From Flavipsychrobacter stenotrophus (lineage in GTDB: Bacteria; Bacteroidota; Bacteroidia; Chitinophagales; Chitinophagaceae), in assembly GCF_002954265.1 (NCBI RefSeq), contig NZ_PPSL01000006.1, positions 62,001 to 126,000 on the forward strand: a DNA stretch of 64,000 bases. Reading direction: 5' to 3'. The position numbers were made by a program, and so were the translations under genes. Position 1 is the stretch's first letter, and each line of letters begins with the position of its first letter. The notes below the pieces were generated by a model. The model made no database searches and was not told where the DNA came from. It saw only the letters and a list, made by a program, of their open reading frames with translations. This document shows, piece after piece, positions 51,173 through 60,520 of this stretch.

Positions 51173-52306
51173 TTATCCTATTATTTCAATCAGGTTGTTA
51201 GTAATAAATGCCAGTTCCTCTTCCGTCAATTCTGTATGCATTGGTAATGATATCACGCAGTCCTGCAGCATATCTGTAACCGGCAATATCGTGTTCTCAA
51301 CACCATATTCCTTCAGCATGTTCTGTTTATGACTAGGCACGGGATAGTAGATCATTGACGGAATATTGCGCTCAGCCAGTTTCTGCTGCAAAGTATCTCG
51401 GTCGAAACCGCTTATCTGCAATGTATACTGATGGAATACGTGGTAAGAATATGGTGCACGATATGGCGTAGTGATCTTTGGATGATTTTTGAACGCCTTA
51501 TCATAGTAATCAGCTGCCTGCCGACGGGAGTAGCAATACTCATCCAGCTTTCTCAGCTTTATGCGCAATACCGCTGCCTGTATCGTATCGAGGCGGCTGT
51601 TACAACCTACCATCTCATGATAGTATCTTGTTTGCTGACCATGGTTGGCGATCATCTTCAACTTCTGTGCCAGTTCATCATCATTGGTAAACATGGCACC
51701 ACCGTCTCCGTATCCACCAAGATTCTTAGATGGGAAGAATGATGTGCAACCTATTATACCCATGGCACCTGTCTTAACAGTAGTGCCATTGGAAAAAGTA
51801 TAGGTACTGCCTATTGCCTGTGCATTATCTTCTACAACAGCTATATTATGTTCTTTAGCTATTGCCAGTAGTGGCTCCATATTCACGCTTTGTCCATAAA
51901 GGTGAACAGGTATGATCGCTTTTGTTTTTGAAGTGATGGCTTTCTTCACGCTTTCCATATTCATGGTAAAGGTGTCTGGGTCAACATCAACAAATACGGG
52001 AGTCAATTTTAAAAGCGCAACCACTTCTACAGTAGCTATGTAGGTATAACTTGGAGTGATCACCTCATCGCCGGGCTGAAGGCCCAATGCCATAAGGGCT
52101 ATCTGTAGTGCATCAGTACCATTAGCGCATGGTATTACATGCTTCACACCCAGATACTGAGCCAGCTCAGTAGCAAAACTATGAACATCAGGACCACCTA
52201 TGAAAGCGGCGTTCTCAATAACATGATTAATAGCGGTATCTACTTCTGCCTTTATTTTTTGATATTGCCTTTTCAGGTCAACCATTTGTAACTGCTGCAT
52301 ACTCAT
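51173..52306 (-). CDS. DegT/DnrJ/EryC1 sugar aminotransferase
   Basis: A 377-residue PLP enzyme. MVDLKRQYQKIKAEVD at the N-terminus, GTDALQIAL, PSYTYIATVEV, VEDNAQAIGS and the Schiff-base Lys in CTSFFPSKNLGGYGDGGA. It transfers an amino group from Glu/Gln to a 3- or 4-keto nucleotide sugar. With rfbC just downstream, the product may be a 3-amino-3,6-dideoxy dTDP sugar (inference). A TAGGTTTG element lies 12 nt upstream. Confidence 0.93.
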   Translation of the reverse strand: MSMQQLQMVDLKRQYQKIKAEVDTAINHVIENAAFIGGPDVHSFATELAQYLGVKHVIPCANGTDALQIALMALGLQPGDEVITPSYTYIATVEVVALLKLTPVFVDVDPDTFTMNMESVKKAITSKTKAIIPVHLYGQSVNMEPLLAIAKEHNIAVVEDNAQAIGSTYTFSNGTTVKTGAMGIIGCTSFFPSKNLGGYGDGGAMFTNDDELAQKLKMIANHGQQTRYYHEMVGCNSRLDTIQAAVLRIKLRKLDEYCYSRRQAADYYDKAFKNHPKITTPYRAPYSYHVFHQYTLQISGFDRDTLQQKLAERNIPSMIYYPVPSHKQNMLKEYGVENTILPVTDMLQDCVISLPMHTELTEEELAFITNNLIEIIG

Positions 52307-52318
52307 TTTTTAACGGCG

Positions 52319-52326
52319 CAAACCTA
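52319..52326 (-). promoter_or_regulatory. -7 element for the aminotransferase-rfbC unit
   Basis: TAGGTTTG on the minus strand, 12 nt before the ATG at 52306. Confidence 0.4.
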
Positions 52327-52399
52327 CGATTTTATCTGCGTACAAGGAAATAAGAAAATCATTATATAATTCATTCGTCGGGTAATTACTCCCACGTAT

Positions 52400-53092
52400 T
52401 CAATCGCTTTCCAGAAAACTAAGGTAACCATGCAGTACCAGGTCTTGCTTGTCCCTTATATAAATACTCTTTCCGTCTTTCATGAGGTAAAGGCTGTTAC
52501 TTATTTCGAGTAGATGCCTGTACATATGATCGGTGATAATTATCCCTTTATCTACCTTTTTTATGGAAATCAGTTCTTTTAACCGCTCTATGTGAATGGG
52601 CATGATATGGGTAAACGGCTCGTCGAGGAGGGTAAAACGGGTATTGGCCAACAACAGTATCAGTACAGACCACAGGCGCTCCCTTCCTCCGGATAATTCA
52701 TTTATCCTCTTTTCAAGATCTTCTTCCACCTCGGGAAACCATAACAGTATGTATGCTACATCCGAACCAAACTGTTTTAATGCGTCAGCCACTTTAAGGC
52801 GTCCAGGCAAGTATGGTTTTCGAGGAAGATAATTGACTAGTCCTGCTTTGCCATATGCATTTTTGACCATCTGGCCATTCACAAATACATTGCACTCTTG
52901 TACCGACAATGTTCCAAACATGGCCTGCAACATAGTAGACTTACCCGAGCCATTGCGCCCCAGCAAACCTGTAACCTTACCCTTATCTGCACGGATGGTT
53001 ACGCCCTTCAGAATGTCGCGCTGCATCACCGAGAAAAATATATTCTCGGCAACAAGGTTATCTATCATTATTTCAACAGGCTTATGAGACAT
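52400..53092 (-). CDS. ABC transporter ATP-binding protein
   Basis: A 230-residue ATPase. Walker A LLGRNGSGKSTML (about 43-55), signature ELSGGRERL, Walker B FTLLDEPFTHIMP, and H-loop TDHMYRHL. It is close to Lpt/lipid or peptide exporters only at family level. Its start overlaps the end of a 99-residue three-TM gene by 25 bp, so the small protein may be part of the same system. No large permease is present here. Confidence 0.88.
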   Translation of the reverse strand: MSHKPVEIMIDNLVAENIFFSVMQRDILKGVTIRADKGKVTGLLGRNGSGKSTMLQAMFGTLSVQECNVFVNGQMVKNAYGKAGLVNYLPRKPYLPGRLKVADALKQFGSDVAYILLWFPEVEEDLEKRINELSGGRERLWSVLILLLANTRFTLLDEPFTHIMPIHIERLKELISIKKVDKGIIITDHMYRHLLEISNSLYLMKDGKSIYIRDKQDLVLHGYLSFLESD

Positions 53093-53367
53093 AACATGAC
53101 GATTAGTAAAGCAAGATCAAAAAGAAAATAGCTACCCCACAGCAGAGTGCGTGACATGTGCTGATTGTAATAGTAAAATAGCTTGTTGGACTGCAACAAG
53201 ATGATAAAGTACCTAACTCCTATACCGGTTATCAATTTGATCATCAGCACGGCAAACAACGAACCATCTATAAAAAAGAGATAGCAGCACAGCATACTTA
53301 GCAGCACCGGTAAGACACAGTAATACCTGTAGAACGCGACAATTGCTTTCAGCTGACCTGCACTCAT
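53068..53367 (-). CDS. Small membrane protein paired with the ABC ATPase
   Basis: A 99-residue protein with three hydrophobic segments (about 15-34, 36-58 and 74-97) and no recognised family. It sits 19 bp downstream of waaA and overlaps the ABC ATPase by 25 bp. It is far too small for a conventional permease, so it may be an accessory subunit or unrelated. Confidence 0.6.
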   Translation of the reverse strand: MSAGQLKAIVAFYRYYCVLPVLLSMLCCYLFFIDGSLFAVLMIKLITGIGVRYFIILLQSNKLFYYYNQHMSRTLLWGSYFLFDLALLIVMLCLISLLK

Positions 53368-53386
53368 ATCTTATAGTTGTTATTGC

Positions 53387-54628
53387 CTAAGAAATGAAAT
53401 GATCTATGCGCTCCATAACTTTAGCCGTTGCACCCTGCCTGCCGAGCACATATTGCTTAGCAGCTACTGACTTCTTTTGGTACATATCTGTATTATCAAA
53501 AGAAACTAAAGCCAGTATCAGATCTTCGGGTTTATTGATGACCTCTGCCCCACCTAATTCAACAAGCTCCACCGCCTCAGTAAACTGGTGAAATACAGGT
53601 CCGTAAAAACAGGGCATTCCATAAACAGCAGGCTCCAATACATTATGTACCCCTGCCTTGCCAAACCCGCCACCTACCCATGCAGCCGTGCCATATCTAT
53701 ATAATTGCAGCAGAAATCCTACCTTATCTATCAGCAGTACTCTTTTATCACTCTTGCCGTTCCAATCGCTCCACTTCACCACATCATTTCCATATAACCT
53801 TACTATCTCATTAATATGGCTTACATGTACCTCGTGCGGAACTAATATTAATTTCCAGCCGGTGGGTAATGATGGTAATGCATTGTAAAGCAGTTGTTCA
53901 TCATCGGCCCACGTACTGCCAGCTATCAATATTTTATAGCCCTCGCAAAACTCTTCTGCAATAGGTAGCACCGCTACCTGAGCAGCTGCCTTCACAACTC
54001 TGTCAAAACGGGTATCTCCGCCAATTATTGCGTGATTGATGTTTATACTCTTCAACAGATCTATGCTCACCTGGTCCTGTACAAAAATATCAGTGAAACA
54101 ATCCAGCATTTCTCTTTGCAAACTACCATACCATTTAAAGAATCCCTGTTCTTTATTGAACCGGGCGGAAATGAGTATCGTTTCAACAGCATTCTGTTTC
54201 AATGCAGACAAATAGAAATACCACAACTCGTACTTAACGAACAGGCAAATAGAAGGGCCAACAATATCAACGAACGCCTGAGCATTTCGGGGACTATCCA
54301 CTGGTAGGTAAAATACATAGTCTGCACCATCATAATCTTTCCTTACCTCGTAACCTGATGGAGAAAAAAACGTCAACACTATCGCATAATCAGGATGCTT
54401 AGCTCGTAACGCCTCTATTACCGGCCTGCCCTGCTCAAACTCGCCTAACGACGCGCAATGCACCCATATACGGCGACGTTGCTCGGTACTCAGTGCCTGC
54501 CTTATCTTATCCAGCAACCCTTTACGGCCGGCTATAAATAACTTAGCCTTGGGTTTAAATAGCGATGCTACCCTTATACCCAAAGCATATAACCCAATAA
54601 CTAACCTGTAAATGAGAACGTTGATCAT
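53387..54628 (-). CDS. waaA: 3-deoxy-D-manno-octulosonic acid transferase
   Basis: A 413-residue GT30 enzyme. An N-terminal membrane anchor (LVIGLYALGIRVASLF), then WVHCASLGEFEQGRPVIEAL, the acceptor region SARFNKEQGFFKWY, GGDTRFDRVV, LIAGSTWADDEQ and the C-terminal GGGFGKAGVHNVLEPAVYG. It adds Kdo to lipid A from CMP-Kdo made by KdsB. It overlaps the outer-membrane barrel gene by 4 bp upstream. Confidence 0.95.
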   Translation of the reverse strand: MINVLIYRLVIGLYALGIRVASLFKPKAKLFIAGRKGLLDKIRQALSTEQRRRIWVHCASLGEFEQGRPVIEALRAKHPDYAIVLTFFSPSGYEVRKDYDGADYVFYLPVDSPRNAQAFVDIVGPSICLFVKYELWYFYLSALKQNAVETILISARFNKEQGFFKWYGSLQREMLDCFTDIFVQDQVSIDLLKSININHAIIGGDTRFDRVVKAAAQVAVLPIAEEFCEGYKILIAGSTWADDEQLLYNALPSLPTGWKLILVPHEVHVSHINEIVRLYGNDVVKWSDWNGKSDKRVLLIDKVGFLLQLYRYGTAAWVGGGFGKAGVHNVLEPAVYGMPCFYGPVFHQFTEAVELVELGGAEVINKPEDLILALVSFDNTDMYQKKSVAAKQYVLGRQGATAKVMERIDHFIS

Positions 54629-55416
54629 TCAAATGTTATGTCTTCTGATTTGCGTTTGAAAATAGGTATCATCCACCCTGCACGCACTCCCAGCAACACA
54701 TCATTCCTCTTCTTATCATCGGCATGGCCTACATCAAACAGATAGGCTCTTCTACCTTCTGTAAAGCCCCACATAAGATCCAAACCAAAATTGAAATTTA
54801 ATAGACCATTTTTAGCAAAGTAAGTATAACCCGCATACTGTTCCACGAACATGCCCTGCGTAAGCCTGTCATACCCTTTCTTATAGTCACCTTGCAGCAT
54901 CTCCACATCACCATCACGATTGTAAATATTAATCCTGTGCTGTATAAAACCAACAGTGGTCAGCAACATTAGTCCATTGTCCTTTTCGCCTTTCTTAAGC
55001 GGAATGATCTTACCTGCCTGAATACCGGTAAGAAAACCACGCTCGTATACCGGCACACCCACCCGCTGTCCATTAATATTAATGGTCTGGAATACCTTAC
55101 CATTAAAATCACCGGAATACTTGTCTTTTATATTAATAGCAAAAGAATCTTCAGTGATCTTGTTACCGAGCAGAAAATCGTACTTAATACCAAACAACCA
55201 GTTGCCTTTTGTTTTGTAAGTAACCGAAGCCCCTATCCTGTAACTGGCGCCGTAACGCTTAGCCATATCCAGCAGCGGCTTGTCGGCAGAAACATTTCCA
55301 TTGAGTATAAAACCGTAATGCTGCTTCTTAGCAGCACTTGTGCCAAATAGCTCGTCCTGACCATAAGAAATGATACCGGAAAATAATAACAGGGTTGTAA
55401 AAATATATTGCTTCAT
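54625..55416 (-). CDS. Outer-membrane beta-barrel-like protein
   Basis: A 263-residue protein with a signal peptide (MKQYIFTTLLLFSGIISYG, cut before QDELFG). The mature part alternates polar and hydrophobic residues typical of beta-barrel strands (YRIGASVTYKTKGNWLFGIKYDFLL, GLLNFNFGLDLMWGF) and ends with aromatic FE. No named family is recognised, though type-strain Bacteroidota have similar genes beside waaA. It overlaps waaA by 4 bp and may have a role in the outer membrane. Confidence 0.75.
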   Translation of the reverse strand: MKQYIFTTLLLFSGIISYGQDELFGTSAAKKQHYGFILNGNVSADKPLLDMAKRYGASYRIGASVTYKTKGNWLFGIKYDFLLGNKITEDSFAINIKDKYSGDFNGKVFQTININGQRVGVPVYERGFLTGIQAGKIIPLKKGEKDNGLMLLTTVGFIQHRINIYNRDGDVEMLQGDYKKGYDRLTQGMFVEQYAGYTYFAKNGLLNFNFGLDLMWGFTEGRRAYLFDVGHADDKKRNDVLLGVRAGWMIPIFKRKSEDITFE

Positions 55417-55607
55417 ATAAAGACTGCTTCTGCAAATGTGAAATTAGGTAAAAACTTAAAATTTAAAAGTAAAAAGCGCGAGTTGAGACGCGCCAGATAA
55501 ACCCATTTCAAATCTCCTTCTGCAAATGTTAATATTTTATTTATCCCAAAAATAAAAGAAACATGTTTCAAAGAAATTTATAACTTTGTATCTCAAAGTG
55601 CTTTTGT
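55417..55607. other. Divergent intergenic region
   Basis: 190 bp between the minus-strand barrel gene and the plus-strand membrane gene; contains the TAACTTTG element at 55581-55588 and no gene. Confidence 0.5.
55581..55588 (+). promoter_or_regulatory. -7 element for the 55608 operon
   Basis: TAACTTTG, 19 nt before ATG 55608, exact TAnnTTTG match. Confidence 0.5.
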
Positions 55608-56246
55608 ATGGACACAACCAATAACAATGCCTCATTAGAAACGCTGCAGGATATACGCAGCATTATGGATCGCTCGGCAAGGTTTGTATCTCTGAGTGGA
55701 ATGAGTGGTATTTGGGCCGGAGGTGTAGCACTGGTTGGCTCTTATATAGCTTATCAACTTTTGCAGCAGCCCGCATACAAATACATAGGCAAGCCGCTTG
55801 ATGGCACGCCAGAGTTTTTCGACAAATTCACGCTGCATCTGTTATTGTTGGGTATGGGCGTATTTGTGGTTGCGCTGGTCGGAGCATTCTACTTTACATA
55901 TAAAAAGGCCCGTAAACATAATCATACGCTCTGGAATAATGCATCTCGTCAACTTTTGATACAAGGTTTTTTCCCACTGCTTGCAGGTGGCGTTTTCTCA
56001 GTAGCATTTATCTATTATGGATGCGGCATGTTTGTAGCTCCTGTGTGCCTGGTGTTTTATGGCTTGGCATTAATAAGTGGCAGCAGGCACACATTATCTG
56101 ACATACGATATCTGGGAATGCTGGAGGTAGTATTGGGCTGCAGTGGACTTTTTTTCCCGGGTTTCGGTCTATATTTCTGGGCAATAGGATTTGGTATACT
56201 GCACATTTTTTACGGCGCTATGATGTGGAATAAATACGATAAATAG
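55608..56246 (+). CDS. Multi-TM membrane protein upstream of regulator
   Basis: A 212-residue protein. A 30-residue soluble N-terminus (LETLQDIRSIMDRSARFVSL) is followed by five or six hydrophobic segments. It is usually found in Bacteroidota beside a winged-helix regulator and CreD, as here. I do not know its role. The regulator starts 6 bp downstream. Confidence 0.75.
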   Translation: MDTTNNNASLETLQDIRSIMDRSARFVSLSGMSGIWAGGVALVGSYIAYQLLQQPAYKYIGKPLDGTPEFFDKFTLHLLLLGMGVFVVALVGAFYFTYKKARKHNHTLWNNASRQLLIQGFFPLLAGGVFSVAFIYYGCGMFVAPVCLVFYGLALISGSRHTLSDIRYLGMLEVVLGCSGLFFPGFGLYFWAIGFGILHIFYGAMMWNKYDK

Positions 56247-56252
56247 CAACTG

Positions 56253-56552
56253 ATGAGCAACCCCATAGAGCAACTTAATAAAGTATTTGACAGTCGTATA
56301 CGCATTGGCATTATGAGCGCACTCATAGTGAACGAAAGTGTGAATTTTAACGACCTCAAATCGCTTATTGATGTTACCGATGGTAACCTTGCAACTCACC
56401 TGAAAACACTGGAAGAAAACGCTTATATAAAAGTAGAGAAAGGATTTATAGGCCGTAAGACCAACACTACCTACACCATAACAAAAGCAGGCGAAAAGGC
56501 TTTTAGAAGCCACCTGGATGCACTGGAAAAGATAATTAAAGGGTTGGGGTAA
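56253..56552 (+). CDS. Winged-helix transcriptional regulator
   Basis: A 99-residue protein of the ArsR/MarR-like winged-helix (HTH_34) type: RIRIGIMSALIVNESVNFNDLKSLIDVTDGNLATHLKTLEENAYIKVEKGF, then the wing GRKTNTTYTITKAGEKAF. No effector domain is present. It lies between a membrane protein and creD and probably controls this unit. Confidence 0.88.
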   Translation: MSNPIEQLNKVFDSRIRIGIMSALIVNESVNFNDLKSLIDVTDGNLATHLKTLEENAYIKVEKGFIGRKTNTTYTITKAGEKAFRSHLDALEKIIKGLG

Positions 56553-56703
56553 ATATTATGAATCGCTCACAATAAAAGAAAAGCCACACAGTTATATTAG
56601 CACAAGAAAGCAGGATACTCCTGCATTTTTTTAGCGCACATCACTTTGTATTTAAAAGCACTTTCAATAAAATAAATAATCACACCTAAATCAAACAAAC
56701 CAC

Positions 56704-58083
56704 ATGTACACAAACGAACCGGAGCCAGGCTTCTATGAAAAAAACAGTATTCTGATAAAGGGATTGCTTGTAGGCTTCCTCATATTGATCATGCTCATAC
56801 CGGGTGTTTTTGTAAGCAACCTGGTGAGTGAGCGACAGGCCAGACAGGAAGCTGTGGTCAATGACGTAAGTAATAAATGGGCTGGCAAACAAACCGTAAC
56901 CGGACCAATGCTGCTACTGCCGTACAAAACAGACGCCGGCACCGTGAAAATGGCATATGTGCTACCAAATGATCTACGTATATCCGGCAACATAAACCCC
57001 ATAAAGAAAAAGCGCAGCCTATACAACGTGATGTTGTATACATCTAACCTGCAATTGGATGGAAGATTCGATATCCCTTTTGAAAAACTACAACTGAACA
57101 GAGCGGATGTACTTTGGGGAAACGCCCGACTGGTGCTTGCAGTAGGCGATCTGCATGGTATAACCGAACAGGTAGCACTCAACTGGAATGGGACCAAACA
57201 GTTTATGGAAGCCGGAGTACCGGAGAATAAACAAGTGTCTGAAGGGTTAAGTACACCCATTGTGATGAATGAAGATGGAACTGCAACTTTCTCTATCAAT
57301 CTCAGTATTAAAGGATCGGAATATCTATACTTCACGCCATTAGGCAAAAGCACGGACGTTAACATCAGTGCGGCATGGAAAGATCCCAAATTTGATGGTC
57401 AGTACTTACCCGACACTTCTGTAATAGGCAAAGACCATTTCACCGCCCACTGGAAGATCCTTCCTCTATCTCACAATTATCCGCAGAGCTGGAAGGACAA
57501 TGTCTATGCCCTGGAAAAGGCAGCGTTTGGTGTAAGCCTGATACAGCCTGTGGATGAATACTCGAAGACAAACCGTTCAGTAAAATATGCCATCCTCTTC
57601 ATCGCACTCACCTTCACATTCTTTTTCTTCCTCGAAATACTACTGAAGAAAAAGATACACGCCATTCAATATCTGTTGGTAGGTATGGCGCTCACTATCT
57701 TCTATACACTACTACTTTCCATATCAGAGTACGCGGGTTTCAACGTAGCCTACCTTATAGCATCTATCGCTACCGTAATGTTGATCAGCATGTATGTATG
57801 GAGCATTTTCAAAAATACCAAAACAGCCATAGGCTTCACATGCACTCTTGCAGGATTATACGGCTACATATTTATACTTATTCAATCTGAAGACTATGCC
57901 CTGTTATTTGGCAGCATTGGCCTGTTCCTTATACTGGCAGTGATCATGTATTACTCCAGAAAAATAGAATGGTATGCACCTGCAAGAGTAAAAGCAGAAG
58001 TGCCCCGCAACGATTATAAAGTAAACATAAAAGATGACAACAATGAATCACGTGACGAAGAAAACAATGAACAGATCCAGTAA
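56704..58083 (+). CDS. creD: Cell envelope integrity protein CreD-like
   Basis: A 459-residue protein. One N-terminal TM helix (GLLVGFLILIMLIPGVFVSNLV), a large periplasmic domain with VTGPMLLLPY and FTAHWKILPLSHNYPQSW, then four or more TM helices at the C-terminus. This is the CreD/inner membrane family. It lies 151 bp after the winged-helix regulator. CreD affects envelope integrity and beta-lactam or colicin sensitivity in E. coli; here the role is inferred from family. Confidence 0.93.
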   Translation: MYTNEPEPGFYEKNSILIKGLLVGFLILIMLIPGVFVSNLVSERQARQEAVVNDVSNKWAGKQTVTGPMLLLPYKTDAGTVKMAYVLPNDLRISGNINPIKKKRSLYNVMLYTSNLQLDGRFDIPFEKLQLNRADVLWGNARLVLAVGDLHGITEQVALNWNGTKQFMEAGVPENKQVSEGLSTPIVMNEDGTATFSINLSIKGSEYLYFTPLGKSTDVNISAAWKDPKFDGQYLPDTSVIGKDHFTAHWKILPLSHNYPQSWKDNVYALEKAAFGVSLIQPVDEYSKTNRSVKYAILFIALTFTFFFFLEILLKKKIHAIQYLLVGMALTIFYTLLLSISEYAGFNVAYLIASIATVMLISMYVWSIFKNTKTAIGFTCTLAGLYGYIFILIQSEDYALLFGSIGLFLILAVIMYYSRKIEWYAPARVKAEVPRNDYKVNIKDDNNESRDEENNEQIQ

Positions 58084-58087
58084 AAAC

Positions 58088-58435
58088 ATGACCCTCACTT
58101 CCCGACGCAATAGCATTATTTATGCTCTTAATGGCATAAAGCTATTGCCCGGGGAGCCCAATATAAAGCTCCACATTATAGCTACAGCTGTAGTAGTTAT
58201 AGCAGGGTTTCTCAAACACCTTAATGGCAACCAGTGGATAGCAATAGTAGCCGCAATAGCACTTGTTTGGATCTGCGAGACCATCAACACCGCCATAGAG
58301 AAGCTCTGCGATTTCGCCTGCAATATGGAACGCAGCGATGCAATAAAAGCAGTAAAAGACATATCGGCAGGGGCAGTACTCATGGCATCTGCAACAAGTG
58401 TGGTAATAGCAGTGATCGTTTTCTTTTTTCAATAA
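58088..58435 (+). CDS. Diacylglycerol kinase (DgkA family)
   Basis: A 115-residue membrane protein starting at ATG 58088, 5 nt after the creD stop; an upstream ATG (58034) overlaps creD. Three TM helices and the DgkA signature WICETINTAIEKLCDF, with NIKLHIIATAVVVIAG. It phosphorylates diacylglycerol or undecaprenol at the inner membrane, recycling lipids. Confidence 0.92.
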   Translation: MTLTSRRNSIIYALNGIKLLPGEPNIKLHIIATAVVVIAGFLKHLNGNQWIAIVAAIALVWICETINTAIEKLCDFACNMERSDAIKAVKDISAGAVLMASATSVVIAVIVFFFQ

Positions 58436-58453
58436 TTATATAACCGATACAAA

Positions 58454-59101
58454 ATGAAATTCTTCAATCAATACAAGTGGCTGGTACCACTCCTTTCTTT
58501 TACTGCCGTAGTATTACTTATGCGCATGGTTCATACCCGCACGTTAATTTTCTTCTTTATTCCATGGAATCTGGTTCTTGCTGGCATACCGCTTGTATTC
58601 AGCTACTGAATAAGTAAGGTAGAAGATAAAACAACAAGCTGGGGAATTTTCTTTCTGTGGCTACTCTTCTTCCCTAATGCAATGTACATTGTCACCGATC
58701 TGTTCCACTTAAATGAAAGCACCAATGTACCTAAGTGGTTCGACTTGCTACTCCTCTTCTCAGCTGCACTGAATGGTGTACTTATGGGTATGTCATCGCT
58801 ATACAACATAGAGCAGTTCTTAAAGAAGAATATTTCGGTAAAGTATGTCCCTGTTGTTGTCTTTTCACTGTTGCTCTTATGTGGCTATGGCATATATCTT
58901 GGTCGCTATATGCGCTGGAATAGCTGGGATATATTTACTCAACCATTCGGGCTATTAATGAATATTGCTCATGATGTTAAACACCCATTACGCAAGACAG
59001 ACAGTTGGATGCTGAGCGGACTGTTCGCAACATGGTTATTTATCTTGTACAGGTATGCTACGCAGGTATTCTCAAAGAAACAGACACAGGAAACTGCATA
59101 G
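58454..59101 (+). pseudogene. DUF1361 membrane protein gene with in-frame TGA
   Basis: ATG 58454 opens a frame MKFFNQYKWLVPLLSFTAVV, which stops at codon 52 (TGA 58607-58609, after FSY). The same frame resumes with ISKVEDKTTSWGIFFLWLLFFPNAMYIVTDL and continues to 59101. The joined 215 residues with six TM helices match DUF1361. A TGG-to-TGA change explains the stop (a Trp is plausible at that place). A downstream ATG at 58682 would give a 139-residue fragment without the first TM helices. Either a real inactivation or a base-call error. Confidence 0.8.
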
Positions 59102-59120
59102 AAGATCACGAGTAAAAATA

Positions 59121-59153
59121 GATTTGACAACTTTCTAAAAAGTTGTCAAATCT
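59121..59153. terminator. Bidirectional terminator
   Basis: GATTTGACAACTT, TCTAAA loop and AAGTTGTCAAATC give a 13-bp stem with TTATTTT after it on plus and TATTTTTAC on minus. Shared by the DUF1361 and homoserine dehydrogenase genes. Confidence 0.8.
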
Positions 59154-59182
59154 TATTTTCAGGCAATAAAAGAATACGTGCA

Positions 59183-60433
59183 CTAAACAGGAAACAATTC
59201 CTCAATATTCTTCAATTGCGTTTTAACAATAGGCGTCACAAATGCATCTGGCAATAACACAACAGACGTTCCCTTTTGCTTCCACCAGGTATCTCTAACC
59301 AGTTTAGAAAAATGAACAACACCCACCACATACGTTCGTGCATCATTACCGGACCACTCATCTATCCGCTCAAAGAAATTAGCCGGAATTGGATCATCAG
59401 GACCTGTACTTACATAAATGCGTAAATAAAAGTCATTGGTAAGTTTTGATGGCGACTGATTGTATAGTTTCTTGTACTCATACCGATAGTTATAACGTAG
59501 CGCAGATAGGTCGCTGATCACCGCAGAAGCTGTAGGAAAGCCACCTGCGCCCTTACCGTTAAAGAATTGTTTATCTGCCAGTCCACTCTCTATGATCATC
59601 CCATTGTATTCATTTTTTACATGGAACAGTGAATTGTCTTTTTGCAGAAACTGTGGAAATACAAAGGCCGCTATCTTACCATTGTCCAACTTGTGCGCAT
59701 GAGCCACCAGCTTTATCTCATATCCTTTCTCTCTGGCATATTGGGCATCATGCTCTTCCAGGTGATGAATGCCTGTGTAGGTAAGCTCGCTGGGGTGACT
59801 GACAACTCCATAGGCATGTACAAGAAGTATGGTCAACTTATTCAAAGCATCTGTACCTTCAATATCCAATGTAGGATTACTTTCTGCAAAGCCCTTTTCC
59901 TGTGCCTGTTTTAATGCCTGCGTAAAGTCCAGACCTTCTTCCGCTATTTTTGTAAGAATGTAATTGGTTGAGCCATTCACTATTCCACTGATGCTTCTCA
60001 ACAAGTCATTATCGTAATACTCCTCCAGATTACGAATAACGGGTATACTGGCACAGCAGGCAGCTTCATAAAGAAATGGAGCATCAAACTCTTTTTGTAA
60101 GGCCAGCAACTCCGGCAAATGTTCTGCTATCATTTTTTTATTGGCACTCACTACAGCCTTACCACTCTTAAGTGCACTGCTTACTATATCATAGGCCGCA
60201 TTGGCATCATCGATCAGTTCTACTAAAACATTTATAGAATCGTCACTAAGTACCTCATAAGGATTAGCGGTAAATAATTCCTTTGGGGCGTTACGTTCTT
60301 TTTCAGGATGCTTAATACAGACCTTACTGATCTGAGCATTGAGCGATGTATTGTTTTGTAATACTTGCCACAGGCTCTCGCCCACTACACCAAAGCCGAA
60401 GAGGCCTATATTGAGTTTTGTTTGTTTAGACAT
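59183..60433 (-). CDS. hom: Homoserine dehydrogenase
   Basis: A 416-residue enzyme. NAD(P) motif GLFGFGVVGESLW (10-22), Lys/Asn in VSANKKMIAEH, SGIVNGSTNYILTKI, and catalytic ALNKLTILLVHA. There is no C-terminal ACT domain or aspartokinase fusion, so allosteric control by threonine is probably absent. It makes homoserine for methionine and threonine. It lies 87 bp downstream of the transsulfuration gene on the same strand, so it may share the SAM-I riboswitch. Confidence 0.93.
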   Translation of the reverse strand: MSKQTKLNIGLFGFGVVGESLWQVLQNNTSLNAQISKVCIKHPEKERNAPKELFTANPYEVLSDDSINVLVELIDDANAAYDIVSSALKSGKAVVSANKKMIAEHLPELLALQKEFDAPFLYEAACCASIPVIRNLEEYYDNDLLRSISGIVNGSTNYILTKIAEEGLDFTQALKQAQEKGFAESNPTLDIEGTDALNKLTILLVHAYGVVSHPSELTYTGIHHLEEHDAQYAREKGYEIKLVAHAHKLDNGKIAAFVFPQFLQKDNSLFHVKNEYNGMIIESGLADKQFFNGKGAGGFPTASAVISDLSALRYNYRYEYKKLYNQSPSKLTNDFYLRIYVSTGPDDPIPANFFERIDEWSGNDARTYVVGVVHFSKLVRDTWWKQKGTSVVLLPDAFVTPIVKTQLKNIEELFPV

Positions 60434-60520
60434 TTTATGTGTTTTTATGGTTTGATAAAAGAATTAAAAGGGGCTGTAAAAATTGCTATTGACAGGTATC
60501 GCAACTATCAAAAAAGGCCA

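Noticed and set aside
58607-58609. TGA as selenocysteine in the DUF1361 gene
   Set aside because: DUF1361 is not a redox family and no SECIS-like structure was recognised; a mutation is simpler.
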